Assembly: GCF_011059105.1 (NCBI RefSeq)
Contig: NZ_JAALLS010000017.1
Location: forward strand, 1 to 64,000
Reading direction: 5' to 3'
Source: Fodinibius halophilus
Lineage (GTDB): Bacteria; Bacteroidota; Rhodothermia; Balneolales; Balneolaceae
DNA: 64,000 bases
In this document: positions 8,721-17,952 of the stretch, in pieces
How positions within the stretch are numbered: position 1 is the stretch's first letter
Layout: each line of letters starts with the position of its first letter
Translations under genes and position numbers: made by a program
Notes under the pieces: model-generated
Database searches by the model: none
What the model was told of the DNA's origin: nothing
Seen by the model: only the letters and a program-made list of their open reading frames with translations

Positions 8721-8822
8721 GATAAAAGTAGTTATCCTCCGGCACTACGTTAAAACTTCGAGGCGCATAGCTGCACCTCCTTCTGTTTACATTACCGATC
8801 CTATTATAGTCGGAGCCATAAA

Positions 8823-9066
8823 GATGATTAAAGTATTCATTTTTTGTGACCAAAAAACGAATCAAAAAAAGTCTTGGTGGGAATCGCAGATTTTGGACTT
8901 ACAATAGCAAGGATATGGAAGGTGCTCTATCACATTCGTCATTATTCTCAATACAACGTTCCGGCCGATTCCCCCAAACCCCCAATAGGTTGAAACCGTA
9001 AAATTGGGGGGGCATATTTATGAACTTATCACAATTCTCAGGTCCAGATCGTAACCGTAAATTTGG
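8823..9066. repeat. Repeat family A, copy 2
   Basis: This is a close relative of 853-1090, 10268-10505 and 12889-13130. Unlike copies 1 and 3, it shares flanking sequence with copy 4 on both sides: AACGAGATAAAAGTAGTTATCC upstream (in both copies) and CCTCGAGAATGATATG downstream leading into family B. Copies 2 and 4 are therefore parts of one composite repeat of roughly 550 bases. Confidence 0.85.
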
Positions 9067-9108
9067 CACCAGGCCTCCTCGAGAATGATATGATTTTTAT
9101 TACAAGGC

Positions 9109-9300
9109 CATCAACGCTTGTCATTGCGCGGTGCCCCGTTTTACGGGGAGGAGTACCGTGGGCTGTCGGGACGACGCGGCAATCCCCATGAAATAGTTGG
9201 TTGATGTGCAAAGGCTACCCTTCAGCTACTACGCGAGCTAAGAAAGGGAGACTGCCGCGGGCTTCCGGGAAATCACCGGAATCCCTCGCAGTGACATTGC
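9109..9300. repeat. Repeat family B, copy 1 (left flank of GIY-YIG gene)
   Basis: It starts CATCAACGCTTGTCATTGCG and ends CCTCGCAGTGACATTGC, so its two ends are roughly inverted (GTCATTGCGAG against CTCGCAGTGAC). It matches 9848-10024 and 13172-13347, apart from an extra segment GTGCCCCGTTTTACGGGG inserted near its start. Its right edge lies 42 bases from the stop codon of the GIY-YIG gene, and the opposite flank of that gene carries an inverted copy of the terminus. Confidence 0.85.
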
Positions 9301-9337
9301 TTCTTTGTTATCGTGTAAGTTCCTCATAGAAGTATCG

Positions 9338-9601
9338 TCAGTTCGGGTTTAACTCTTCAATTAACTCTAATTTCTTCTTTCGAGAGCCTGCCTTAATCTG
9401 CTTTTCCCGGTCAATGGCATCCTGCGGATGGTTATATTCCTCAATATACACCATTTTTGTGCAGTTATAGCGTTTGGAAAAGCCATCTATCAATTGTTGC
9501 TTGTATTGCCAACCCCGTTTTATAATATCACTCGTCATACCAGTATAGAGTACGGTGTGATGGGCGTTGCTCATGATATAGACGTGATATTTTTTTGCCA
9601 T
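9338..9601 (-). CDS. Small GIY-YIG nuclease-domain protein
   Basis: This is a single-domain GIY-YIG protein of 87 aa. It shows YHVYIMSN (first motif) followed by VLYTGMTSDIIKRGW (YTG in place of YIG, with the conserved Arg), then YIEEY with the metal-binding Glu, and AIDREKQIKAGSRKKKLELI. Small proteins of this UPF0213/YhbQ-like type are predicted nucleases of unknown role. I chose the ATG at 9601. A longer TTG frame reaching 9652 would start inside the right-hand repeat. A 5-bp hairpin (9602-9617: AAGAT / ATCTT) abuts the ATG on the mRNA. Inverted family B termini lie on both sides: CTCGCAGTGAC at 9285-9295 and GTCATTGCGAG at 9658-9668. The arrangement is similar to the second GIY-YIG gene at 45701. 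Confidence 0.85.
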   Translation of the reverse strand: MAKKYHVYIMSNAHHTVLYTGMTSDIIKRGWQYKQQLIDGFSKRYNCTKMVYIEEYNHPQDAIDREKQIKAGSRKKKLELIEELNPN

Positions 9602-9649
9602 AAGATAGTAAGATCTTTTTGAGAAGTGTCCCTTACAATCCTTTTTAAC

Positions 9650-9824
9650 CAACGCTCGTCATTGCGAGCGGAGTGGAACGCAGCGCGGCAATTTCCAAGA
9701 CATAGTTTCTAATAGTTTGAAGGTTGCCCTTTAGATACTACGCGGGTCTATTCTGGGAGATTTACTTCGTCGTTATAAGCAACTCCTCCCCGTAGAATGG
9801 GGCACAGCGTAATGACACTGCTTT
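9650..9824. repeat. Repeat family B, diverged copy (right flank of GIY-YIG gene)
   Basis: It begins AACGCTCGTCATTGCGAGCG and ends near GGGGCACAGCGTAATGACACTGC. It is closer to the 205-400 segment than to the three near-identical family B copies. Its start gives the inverted partner of the 9285-9295 terminus across the GIY-YIG gene. Confidence 0.75.
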
Positions 9825-9847
9825 TATTAATACTCATAATACTCAAC

Positions 9848-10024
9848 CATCAACGCTTGTCATTGCGAGGAGTACCGTGGGTTGGCGGGACGACGCGGCA
9901 ATCTCCATGAAATAGTTGGTTGATGTGCAAAGGCTACCCTTCAGCTACTACGCGAGCTAAGAAAGGGAGGCTGCCACGGTTTTTCGGCGGCTGCCCGTAA
10001 GGTGGGGTGTGTAAAGTAAAGGCC
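9848..10024. repeat. Repeat family B, copy 2
   Basis: This copy is nearly identical to 13172-13347 for the first ~140 bases (GTCATTGCGAGGAGTACCG, then GACGACGCGGCAATCTCC, then GCTACTACGCGAGCTAAGAA). It ends GGGGTGTGTAAAG, an ending also seen at about 740-750. Confidence 0.85.
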
Positions 10025-10039
10025 AGATATTCTTTGTAG

Positions 10040-10167
10040 AGGGCTTTGCAAAACCTTTGATTTCGTCATTCTGAGCTTGTCGAAGAATCTCCAGTATCCA
10101 TCTGCTGCCGTTGAAAGGGAAATCCTTCATTACATTCAGGATGACTGCCTGGTTTTGCAAAGGTCCC
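10040..10167. mobile_element. Element C (MITE-like), copy 1
   Basis: This is a 128-base element bounded by inverted ends (AGGGCTTTGCAAAACC on the left, GGTTTTGCAAAGGTCCC on the right). It is the reverse complement of 41296-41424 with only about two differences by eye. It is flanked by TTGTAG (10034-10039) and TTGTAA (10168-10173), a plausible 5-6-bp target duplication. No ORF is inside, so it would be non-autonomous. The near identity of distant copies suggests recent movement. Confidence 0.8.
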
Positions 10168-10267
10168 TTGTAATGATACGTTGGTTAAATGGATCTTACG
10201 GATACGCCCAAAGAGGAGTGGCATGTTTTGATTTTTTTGTGGTGCTCGGTTGTACGGGGATTGGCAG

Positions 10268-10505
10268 GTGATTGCTGTATTCATTTTTTGTGACCAAAAA
10301 ACGAATCAAAAAAGTCTTGGTGGGAATCGCATATTTTGGACTTACAGTAACAAGAATATAAAAATTGCTCTATCTCATTCGTCATTATTCTCAATGCAAC
10401 GTTCCGGCCGATTCCCCCAAACCCCCAAAATTATAAAACCGTAAAATTGGTTGTATATTCCTGAATCTCTCACAATTCTTAAGCCCAGGTTTTAATCGTC
10501 AATTC
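10268..10505. repeat. Repeat family A, copy 3
   Basis: This copy matches 853-1090 and the others from GTATTCATTTTTTGTGACC through CAATTCTTAAGCCCAGGTTT. A short open frame at 10250-10444 lies entirely inside the repeat and is rejected as a gene. After it, 10506-10796 holds a segment also seen near 630-680 (AAATCCCCTCTGGAGAGTTTT) and no gene. Confidence 0.85.
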
Positions 10506-10796
10506 TTTACTGGCCATTCATCATGGCACCGAGAAATCCCCTCTGGAGAGTTTTCTGTTTGAAGCCATACCTTTCAAAGGAATATATCGATATCGCTATG
10601 CTGTACTCGTGTTGACATTCCTTTCCAAAATTGACCGATTCAATGGATCTCCGCCATAATGAATTCTGAGTGGAGGTCGAAGGAGGGAGAGGATAATTAT
10701 GAGTTGTACTAACTGCTACAACAATAAATTGTCTCAAGGAATAAAAAAAATACGGTAGTGATGTCGCCTTCGGTGGTTACAGAGAATTGCTGCTAC

Positions 10797-12008
10797 TTAT
10801 GTTAGATGTAAACGCTTGTATGAGTCTTTCTGGATGGCTTTGCATAGAAATATGAGTCCTGAGGCACTATAGCTGAGTCGTTTTTTGCCGTTTTGTTTCA
10901 GGGTGTCGGACGATATATATTCGCTGAAGCTGATATTGTCTTTATCCTCGATTTTTAGCCAGGCCTGGAGCATGGTTTCCGGCAGGTCGGAGATACCGGT
11001 TACACTTGCTCCCAGGGCAAACCATCCCATCCAGACAGGCCATATTCCGCCGTTGTGATATTGATGCGGGTAGTTCTTGAAATTGTAGTTGAAGTTATCT
11101 TTAAGGGCGTCCCAGAGGGGATCGTTGGATGTGATGACCGGCCAGAATGCAGGCATTAGCACGGTACTGATCTGTCGAAAGATCGGTTTCAGGTGGTTCA
11201 GCATTTTCTTGAACCGTCTATTGTGAGCCAGCCGTAACAGTAGGGCCAAGCCGTTACCCGCCGTGTCGAAATGCATATTATATCCTTGGGGATTGATGGC
11301 ACAGGCAAAGTGTTCCAGGTTGCCATTGGCGGTCTGTTTAAAACAACGCTGATGGTAGACGGCCGGGTGGTTGAGGTTTGAGGTCGTGGGCCAAAAGTTA
11401 ACCTTTATTTTCTCTTCTATTACCTTTGCTTGCTGTTTGCGCTTTTCATTTTCAAACAGGCTGTTGTATAACCTAAGGGCCCAAAGGCGGAGGGCATTGT
11501 CGTACAGGGTATATCCCTGCACCGGGTACTCATCGGCCCAGTTACCGCTCAGGGGAGTATAGAGCAAACCGTTGGCATTATATTCCCAGCAGTCGAGCAG
11601 GTCGAGGGTCTTATCCATCTGCGGCTTAAGCTTGTTTATTAGGTTCCCATCGGCCCGGTTTAGCAGGTACAGGCACACGCCGATTATAAACCAGCTGTTG
11701 GCGTCGACGCGGCCGGCAAGGGAGCCATAGCTGATATCAGGATTTTCTTCATTGGGTAATACATTGGAAGGGATCATCCCCAGCGCGTTTTGATGTTTGG
11801 CCAGGGTGAGAAGGGAGTTGCGCAGTCCGGCAATGATTTTCTCATCGTCGGCAAGCAGTCCGGCAATACCGGCAATAATTGAATCGCGGGCCCAGAGCCG
11901 CTGGTAATTTTCCTGGTCTTCGGTACTGGCTCGGATTCCGTATGAGCAGCATGCTTCCCGAAGTAGCGCAAGGCCTTGTTCTTCTAATGATTGTAAGTCA
12001 AGATCCAT
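10797..12008 (-). CDS. Six-hairpin glycoside hydrolase (debranching enzyme / GH100-like)
   Basis: The 403-aa protein has the look of an (alpha/alpha)6-barrel sugar hydrolase. It has a helical, Trp-rich sequence with YQRLWARDSIIAGIAGLL (~40-57), GRVDANSWFIIGV, GNWADEYPVQGYTLYDNA and GGIWPVWMGWFALGA. Such motifs occur in glycogen-debranching-like and neutral-invertase (GH100) families, where Asp/Glu residues in the ARD and DE motifs form the active site. There is no signal peptide, so it is probably cytosolic. The ATG at 12008 is clean. Together with the downstream GH31 enzyme on the same strand it suggests alpha-glucan or sucrose metabolism, although 1.35 kb of repeats separate them. The exact family and substrate cannot be settled by eye. 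Confidence 0.75.
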   Translation of the reverse strand: MDLDLQSLEEQGLALLREACCSYGIRASTEDQENYQRLWARDSIIAGIAGLLADDEKIIAGLRNSLLTLAKHQNALGMIPSNVLPNEENPDISYGSLAGRVDANSWFIIGVCLYLLNRADGNLINKLKPQMDKTLDLLDCWEYNANGLLYTPLSGNWADEYPVQGYTLYDNALRLWALRLYNSLFENEKRKQQAKVIEEKIKVNFWPTTSNLNHPAVYHQRCFKQTANGNLEHFACAINPQGYNMHFDTAGNGLALLLRLAHNRRFKKMLNHLKPIFRQISTVLMPAFWPVITSNDPLWDALKDNFNYNFKNYPHQYHNGGIWPVWMGWFALGASVTGISDLPETMLQAWLKIEDKDNISFSEYISSDTLKQNGKKRLSYSASGLIFLCKAIQKDSYKRLHLT

Positions 12009-12888
12009 ATCAGTAGGAAGTCAAGATATTGATGATTACGTCAAACCAGCTATGTTATGCTATGGGGTTTCTGGGTTATTAGCTTCTTTTCAAAATATAT
12101 CTGCCACAATTATGTAGATTATTACCACACTGTTTATGATCAGGATGAGACCAAGATATTGGCTCACTATGTTTCTTCAGCTGTAGACTCCTTTTTTTCT
12201 CATGCTGGAATGTGCATGGAAACCTTTACTAATTAATGAATAACTGTCTGATAAGACAAATAATAATCGGTTATGGTGGCAGGTTCGGCAGTTGGAAGAT
12301 GCAACTTCGGAATAATTCTTACCCATCCCGCTAAGCCTGTGGTCGGAGCACTCTCCCGTGGAGGGGGCTTTGGCCTGCTCGTTAGGTTCTACGCGAGCTT
12401 ATTTGGACAGAATGACATTGTTTTTATATGGCTTCTCAATTTGGGTGTTTGGTTACCATAAATGGGTGAATGGTATCATCCCCCTTACCCCCTTCTGATT
12501 ACCCCAATGCTTTTCATTTAGGTAATGCCCAAAGGGGACTTCACTGTTGCTTGATTTGAGGTTTTCAACCCCGGCATAAGAATTTTGTGCGGAGGCCAAA
12601 GGGTGAAAAGGATAATTCTATACCGGTGATTTTCTTCGAGCTACTTTTCAGCGAGATGGACCATTAGAATTATCTCATCCGAAGGCCGGAGCGATTTCAG
12701 AATTCTCAGCCGGTCAATTTTTTGGTTCGTTTTTTCTTGATGGAAAAAATGAACATACCCTTGAGGGGGAGTGCGTAGTGGCACGGAGCTCAACTATGCT
12801 AAGGCTTTAGAACGAGATAAAAGTAGTTATCCTCCTGCATCTCCTTCTGTTTAGATTACCGACCCTATCAAAGTCAGAGCCACAAGGG
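12009..12888. other. Gene-free region with decayed repeats
   Basis: I see no gene here. About 12690-12755 looks like a diverged, inverted piece of family A (TTTTTTGGTTCGTTTTTTC is close to the reverse complement of its start). 12800-12888 is the left part of the composite repeat shared with 8713-8822 (ACGAGATAAAAGTAGTTATC). The open frame at 12273-12461 has no support. Confidence 0.6.
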
Positions 12889-13130
12889 TGATTGCGGTAT
12901 TCATTTTTTGTAACCAAAAAACGAATCAAAAAAGTCTTGGTGGGAATCGTAGATTTTGGACTTACAATAGCAAGGATATGGAAATTGCTCTATCTCATTC
13001 GTCATTATTCTCAATGCAACTTTCCGGCCGATTCCCCCAAACCCCCCCAATAGTCTAAAACCGTAAAGTTGGGGCCATCTTTTTGAGCTTTTCCCAATTC
13101 TTAGGGCCAGGTCGAAACCGTAAATTTGGC
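12889..13130. repeat. Repeat family A, copy 4
   Basis: This copy is part of the composite repeat 12800-13345, which corresponds to 8713-9265. It is followed by the same CCTCGAGAATGATATG linker that joins family A to family B at the other locus. Confidence 0.85.
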
Positions 13131-13171
13131 ACCAGACCTCCTCGAGAATGATATGATTTTTATTGCAAGGC

Positions 13172-13347
13172 CATCAACGCTTGTCATTGCGAGGAGTACC
13201 GTGGGTTGGCGGGACGACGCGGCAATCTCCATGAAATAGTTGGTTGATGTGCAAAGGCTACCCTTCAGCTACTACGCGAGCTAAGAAAGGGAGACTGCCG
13301 TGGTTTTTCGGCGGTTGCCCGGAAGGTCGGGGTGTGTAAGGTAAAAG
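13172..13347. repeat. Repeat family B, copy 3
   Basis: This copy is nearly identical to 9848-10024 and ends in GGTCGGGGTGTGTAAGG. It stops a few bases before the 3' end of the GH31 gene, so the repeat lies immediately downstream of that coding region. Confidence 0.85.
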
Positions 13348-13359
13348 CAACTTGGCGAA

Positions 13360-15861
13360 CTATCGAACTACAATCTCGTTGAAGTCCGGGGAGACCGTGA
13401 ATGTATAAAGGGCCTGGTCGTCACCTTCCGTTTGAAACGCTACTGCTTTCCCATCAACAATGATCTCATCAGGCAAAAAAGGCAAGCCGATCAGCCGCAC
13501 CAACACCTGCTGATAGCTCGGTTGGTAGCTGCCGCTGCGATCCACGGATAAGGTAGCTTCATTATTAGCCGCATCTGCTTGCCAGTGAAACCGGCTATGC
13601 CGATAGGTGCCCTCTGTGTATGCATAGCCTTCTTTCGCATCTTCATAAAGCGGACTTGTGGCACTGGTATCCCCGTAATAAACATTAAGCTCCAGCTGGT
13701 TCTCATCACGTTGACCAGTATACTGCATCACTTCGCGCAGTGGCAGCACCGTACCTTCTTTGACGAAAAAGGGGATTTCTTCCAGCGGGGCTTCCACAGT
13801 TTGGCTAACAGGACCTTCATACAGTTCATGGGTACGATAGTCATACCATCTGCCTTTGGGGAAATAGGTTTCAACTTCCCGTTGATCTTTATCCAGAACT
13901 GGAGACACCATGATCTGGTCCCCAAATATAAACTGGTCGATCTCTTTGGCGGCCCGATCATCGCTTTGGTCAACATAGGCAAGGGGACGCAAGACAGGCG
14001 TACCTTGCTGTACATGATGATAAAAAGCAGTATACAGGTAATGCAGCAGGCGATAGCGCAGCTCAATAACAGAGCGATTGATGGCGGTATATCGGTCGCC
14101 AAAGGTCCAGGGTTCCTGAACGCTGTCCGATTGCAGACGCTTCTTTTTAACCTCTTCTTCTTTGACGGCAGCGGCCCCATCCACATTATAGCCCATGGTG
14201 TGGTTGCGGAAAAGGGGATGAAAAACGCCCAGCTGCAGCCAGCGCGTAAATAGTTCGGGGCTGGGGTCGTTAATAAAGCCCCCGATATCAGTGCCCACAA
14301 AAGAGTAGCCGGATATACTTAACCGCTGACACTGCTCATTGGCCAGTTTTAGATGATCCCAGTCGGCGATATTGTCGCCGGTCCACAGGGCCGCATAACG
14401 TTGACCACCCGAGAAGTTGGCACGGGTCAGCAGAAAGGGACGTTTCTCACTGTTATGCTTCTTGATCCCTTCATAGGAGGCACGGGCCATCTGCATACCG
14501 TAGATATTATGTGCCTTTTTGTGACTGGCCGGCTGTCCTTCGTAATGGTGACGAATATTTTCGGGAAAAGTTTTGCTTTCTACCTGAAAGACAGCGGGCT
14601 CATTCATATCATTCCAAACACCGCTTATCTTTTTATTGGTTATTAGATCTTCGTAAAGATCTCCCCACCATGCTCGTACCTCGGGATCAGTATAATCAGG
14701 GAAAACGGTTTCGGGCGGCCACACGGGTCCAATCATGAGCTCGCCATCGGGTCGCTTACAGAATACATCTTGCTCTATTCCCTGTTGGTATACCTCATAC
14801 GTCTCATCCATTTTAACACCCGGATCAATCATCACAATAGTCTCAAAGCCATCCACTTTAAGATCAGCAATTAACTTGCCGGGGTCGGGGAATCGCTCCT
14901 TATCCCAGGTAAACACGCGATAATCATCCATATAGTCGATATCCAGGTAGATCGCATCACAGGGGATCTCCTTCTCACGAAAGGTCTCAGCCAGCTGCCG
15001 CACTCGTGCATCGGGGTAGTAGCTCCATCGGCACTGATGATATCCAAGCCCCCACATCGGCGGTAGTTCAGGCGTGCCGGTAAGCTGGGTATATCGTCGG
15101 CTCACATCGGTTAGCTCCGGACCATAAATAAAGTAGTAATTCATACAGCCGCCGGCCGCCGAAAACGAGCGGGTGTTATTTCCATCCGAATCAAAATCGA
15201 AGTACGAGCGATAGGGGTTATCCAGGAAAATACCGAAAGCGCTTTCATCATAAAGCGAAGCATAAAAGGGGATACTGCGGTATAAAGGGTCATCTCCGCG
15301 CTCATAGGCATAGGCGTCGGTATTCCAGTTTTCGAAGCTTTCCCCGCGCAGATCCTCCTCACAAACCTTGTCCCCCAATCCAAAATACTGCATGCCATCG
15401 GGCGCACGGTGTGTAACCCGAACCTCGGTAATGTCCTCCATCAGGCTTTCTTTCCGCCAGTACGGTCGGGCGTCCTCACAAAGGGTGTTGCCAGCGTTAT
15501 CCAAAAATGTTGCCTGCATATTTTCTTTTTTGATGCGGCAGTCGATGGCCCCGGACGAGACCTCGTAATAGTCCGCAATTTCATTCACCTCGAAAGGTGC
15601 TTCAGGCGCCCCCCAATCAGGATCGATAGCATAGGAAAAATCAGTAGGTTGGTCCCCCGGGCATATGTACTTGAGCTGAAAGATTTCCGGGCTGTGGATG
15701 GTAATCTGCAGTTGAATGTCATTTTCGCATCGAAAGGTAACCTGCCGGCCCTCTATAGAGTGAGATACAATTTCGTTGGGTCGTCTGATCTGACGGACAT
15801 CAGTTTTGCGGTCACTCTCTTCGGAAGTGTCACTGGTTGTTTTGGAGGTATTATCGGCCAT
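13360..15861 (-). CDS. Alpha-glucosidase, glycoside hydrolase family 31
   Basis: GH31 retaining alpha-glucosidases release glucose from alpha-glucans and oligosaccharides. Visible features are an N-terminal beta-sandwich region, GLGDK (161-165), CDAIYLDIDYMDDYRVFTWD (301-320), the nucleophile motif GVWNDMNEP with Asp418, and ALWTGDNIADW with the probable acid/base Asp496. Then come GYSFVGTDIGGF and the C-terminal beta domains. Length (833 aa) is typical. No signal peptide is seen; the N terminus is polar and Ser/Thr-rich, so it is probably cytoplasmic. The ATG at 15861 precedes a short acidic leader. Substrate range (maltose, isomaltose, xylosides) cannot be read directly. Confidence 0.93.
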   Translation of the reverse strand: MADNTSKTTSDTSEESDRKTDVRQIRRPNEIVSHSIEGRQVTFRCENDIQLQITIHSPEIFQLKYICPGDQPTDFSYAIDPDWGAPEAPFEVNEIADYYEVSSGAIDCRIKKENMQATFLDNAGNTLCEDARPYWRKESLMEDITEVRVTHRAPDGMQYFGLGDKVCEEDLRGESFENWNTDAYAYERGDDPLYRSIPFYASLYDESAFGIFLDNPYRSYFDFDSDGNNTRSFSAAGGCMNYYFIYGPELTDVSRRYTQLTGTPELPPMWGLGYHQCRWSYYPDARVRQLAETFREKEIPCDAIYLDIDYMDDYRVFTWDKERFPDPGKLIADLKVDGFETIVMIDPGVKMDETYEVYQQGIEQDVFCKRPDGELMIGPVWPPETVFPDYTDPEVRAWWGDLYEDLITNKKISGVWNDMNEPAVFQVESKTFPENIRHHYEGQPASHKKAHNIYGMQMARASYEGIKKHNSEKRPFLLTRANFSGGQRYAALWTGDNIADWDHLKLANEQCQRLSISGYSFVGTDIGGFINDPSPELFTRWLQLGVFHPLFRNHTMGYNVDGAAAVKEEEVKKKRLQSDSVQEPWTFGDRYTAINRSVIELRYRLLHYLYTAFYHHVQQGTPVLRPLAYVDQSDDRAAKEIDQFIFGDQIMVSPVLDKDQREVETYFPKGRWYDYRTHELYEGPVSQTVEAPLEEIPFFVKEGTVLPLREVMQYTGQRDENQLELNVYYGDTSATSPLYEDAKEGYAYTEGTYRHSRFHWQADAANNEATLSVDRSGSYQPSYQQVLVRLIGLPFLPDEIIVDGKAVAFQTEGDDQALYTFTVSPDFNEIVVR

Positions 15862-15944
15862 ATACCAAATAATAGTTACTGGGTTACTTGAGACACCCGA
15901 AAATATGAAATCATTGCTTTAATCCCACCTCTTAAAATCCTGTT

Positions 15945-16133
15945 TTTCAGTGTACAGTGAACGATGATCAAGTTTTAAGTGTAAAGTATTAAGTTCCAAG
16001 TAAGAACCGACAGCGGACGACCGACGACGGAGCCCCTCTAACTTCCAGCTTCTAATTTCCAACTTCCAACATCCTGCAACCTGTATCCTGCTTTCACGCA
16101 TCAGAAGTCACGCATTACGCCTCACTCATCACG
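15945..16133. repeat. Word-like intergenic repeat, copy 3
   Basis: Between GH31 and glpD the sequence consists of phrases such as AAGTTTTAAGTGTAAAGTATT, CGACCGACGACGGAGCC, TAACTTCCAGCTTCTAATTTCC, CCTGCAACCTGTATCCTGC and CACGCATTACGCCTCACTCA. These recur, in either orientation, at the other intergenic sites. No gene is supported. Confidence 0.7.
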
Positions 16134-17702
16134 TTAATCAGTTAGTAAATAACCATTCGCAAGCTCTTTATAGGTGGCAATCTGTTCGTTTTTCCACTGT
16201 TCACTACGTCCCAGTTCTTCGGCCAGTAGGTCGGCAACTAAATCAGCAATTTCGATACTGGCACGAGCATCCAGCAACAGGGCACGGGTGCGGCGGGCCA
16301 ACACATCCTCAACCGTGCGGGCCATCTCGTTGCGCGCGGCCCATACCACTTCGGCCGGGGTATAGGGCAAGTTGGGGTGCATCTGGCTAGCCCATCCCTC
16401 ATTCTCTTGGGCAATTCTTTTTAGCGACAGGGCATCGGATCCATAGAGTTCAAAAGGTTCGGCGGCTTCACTGTTTTTGAGCCAACCGTGCAGGCGCAGG
16501 TTCTCGGTAATAGCTTCTCGTTCATCAAGGCCGGCCACAACGGCAGCTTCATTGATGGTATCTTCGGCCATCTTGCGGTAGGTGGTCCATTTTCCACCGG
16601 CAATAGTAACAAGTCCGGAGGGATCGATAAGAAGGGTGTGGTCGCGGGAGATCGAAGCCGTATCATCATCGCCGCCGGGGGAGACCAGGGGACGAATGCC
16701 GGCAAAGACGCTGAGTACATCTTCGGGCTCGGGGTCTTTGGTGAGGTACCGGGCAGCGTGGGTCAGCAAAAAGTCGATCTCTTCGTCGGTGGCGCGGGGT
16801 TCCAGTGCCGGTTCTTCGAGCGGGGTGTCGGTGGTGCCTACAATGATGCGATCGTGCCAGGGAACGGCAAAAAGGACGCGTCCGTCGTCGGTTTTGGGCA
16901 CCATGATGGCACTTTCGCCCGGCTGAAACGATTTGTCTAGCACGATATGTACCCCTTGGCTGGGTTGCATCAGCGTAGAAGCATCGGGGTTGTCCATCTG
17001 TCGAATTTGATCGGTAAACATCCCCGTGGCATTAATAACGGCACGGGCCTGCAGTTCCATATCGTGATCGCCCTCTTGGTCTTCAACGGTAACGCCCGAA
17101 ACCAGTCCGTTGGCTTTGAGCAAGCCCGTTACTTTCATGTAGTTAAGAGCGGTGCCCCCGTGGTCAAAGATCGTCTGTAGTAGATTTATTGCCAGTCGGG
17201 CATCGTCGAACTGGGCATCATAATAGATAACGCCGCCGTTAAGGTCTTCCGGCTCCAGGGTAGGAATATAGTCCAGTGTTTCTTCTTTGGATAGATTTTC
17301 GGAGGGACCAAGTCCCAGGTCGCCGGCCAGCTTATCATATATTTTAAGGCCAATACCGTAGAAGGGGCCTTCCCACCAGTCATAGTTGGGTACTATAAAG
17401 GATTGGTTTTTTACCAGGTGAGGAGCATTTTTTCGGAGCAGGCCGCGCTCACGAAGTGCTTCCAGCACCAATGCTACATTGCCCTGCCGCAGGTAACGCA
17501 CACCACCGTGGACCAGCTTTGTGCTCCGGCTGGAGGTTCCTTTGGCAAAGTCGTGTTGTTCCAATAGCAGGGTCTTATATCCACGAGAAGCTGCTTCTAC
17601 GGCTGTACCCAGCCCGGTAGCGCCTCCGCCAATAATAATAAAATCCCAGATCTCGGGATCGTCTTCAAGTTGGTCAATTAATTGATTCCTATCCAGGTTC
17701 AT
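16134..17702 (-). CDS. glpD: FAD-dependent glycerol-3-phosphate dehydrogenase
   Basis: This enzyme oxidises sn-glycerol-3-phosphate to dihydroxyacetone phosphate at the membrane, passing electrons to quinone. The N terminus has the FAD Rossmann motif IIIGGGATGLGTAVEAASRG (about 23-42), followed by SRSTKLVHGGVRYLRQG, both hallmarks of GlpD. The middle shows VINATGMFTD, and a late GGKWTTYRKMAED segment matches the family. The C-terminal part (~390-510) corresponds to the DAO C-terminal cap. Length of 522 aa is normal. The ATG at 17702 fits. No glpF or glpK is adjacent, so the gene stands alone here. Confidence 0.95.
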   Translation of the reverse strand: MNLDRNQLIDQLEDDPEIWDFIIIGGGATGLGTAVEAASRGYKTLLLEQHDFAKGTSSRSTKLVHGGVRYLRQGNVALVLEALRERGLLRKNAPHLVKNQSFIVPNYDWWEGPFYGIGLKIYDKLAGDLGLGPSENLSKEETLDYIPTLEPEDLNGGVIYYDAQFDDARLAINLLQTIFDHGGTALNYMKVTGLLKANGLVSGVTVEDQEGDHDMELQARAVINATGMFTDQIRQMDNPDASTLMQPSQGVHIVLDKSFQPGESAIMVPKTDDGRVLFAVPWHDRIIVGTTDTPLEEPALEPRATDEEIDFLLTHAARYLTKDPEPEDVLSVFAGIRPLVSPGGDDDTASISRDHTLLIDPSGLVTIAGGKWTTYRKMAEDTINEAAVVAGLDEREAITENLRLHGWLKNSEAAEPFELYGSDALSLKRIAQENEGWASQMHPNLPYTPAEVVWAARNEMARTVEDVLARRTRALLLDARASIEIADLVADLLAEELGRSEQWKNEQIATYKELANGYLLTD

Positions 17703-17952
17703 AGCAGATCCGTTTTACTAAATTTTGTTTCAGGATACGGGAAAAATTAGGAATAGTGAAATGATGTGTGAAGAGTGGAAGTTAGAGGCTGGAGGCTGGA
17801 TTATAGCAGCTGGGTGCTCTGGGGTACAGGTTGTTCGTCATTGGTTTGCGATTTAACTTTATCAGTGTATGGTTGTTAGGATCTGAAGAAAAAAAGGCCT
17901 CATACCTATGGTAGGATACAAGACCCAAAAAATATTAAAGAATAGAATTTAG

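Noticed and set aside
9602-9652. Longer start (TTG) for the GIY-YIG gene
   Set aside because: It would begin inside the right-hand repeat and add an unconserved-looking leader; ATG at 9601 starts next to the GIY motif.
10250-10444. 64-aa frame within repeat family A
   Set aside because: The frame exists because of the repeat sequence. Other copies are interrupted or shifted, so it is not a gene.
13579-14253. 224-aa frame on the plus strand
   Set aside because: It lies opposite the well-supported GH31 gene and has no domain. It is a shadow frame.
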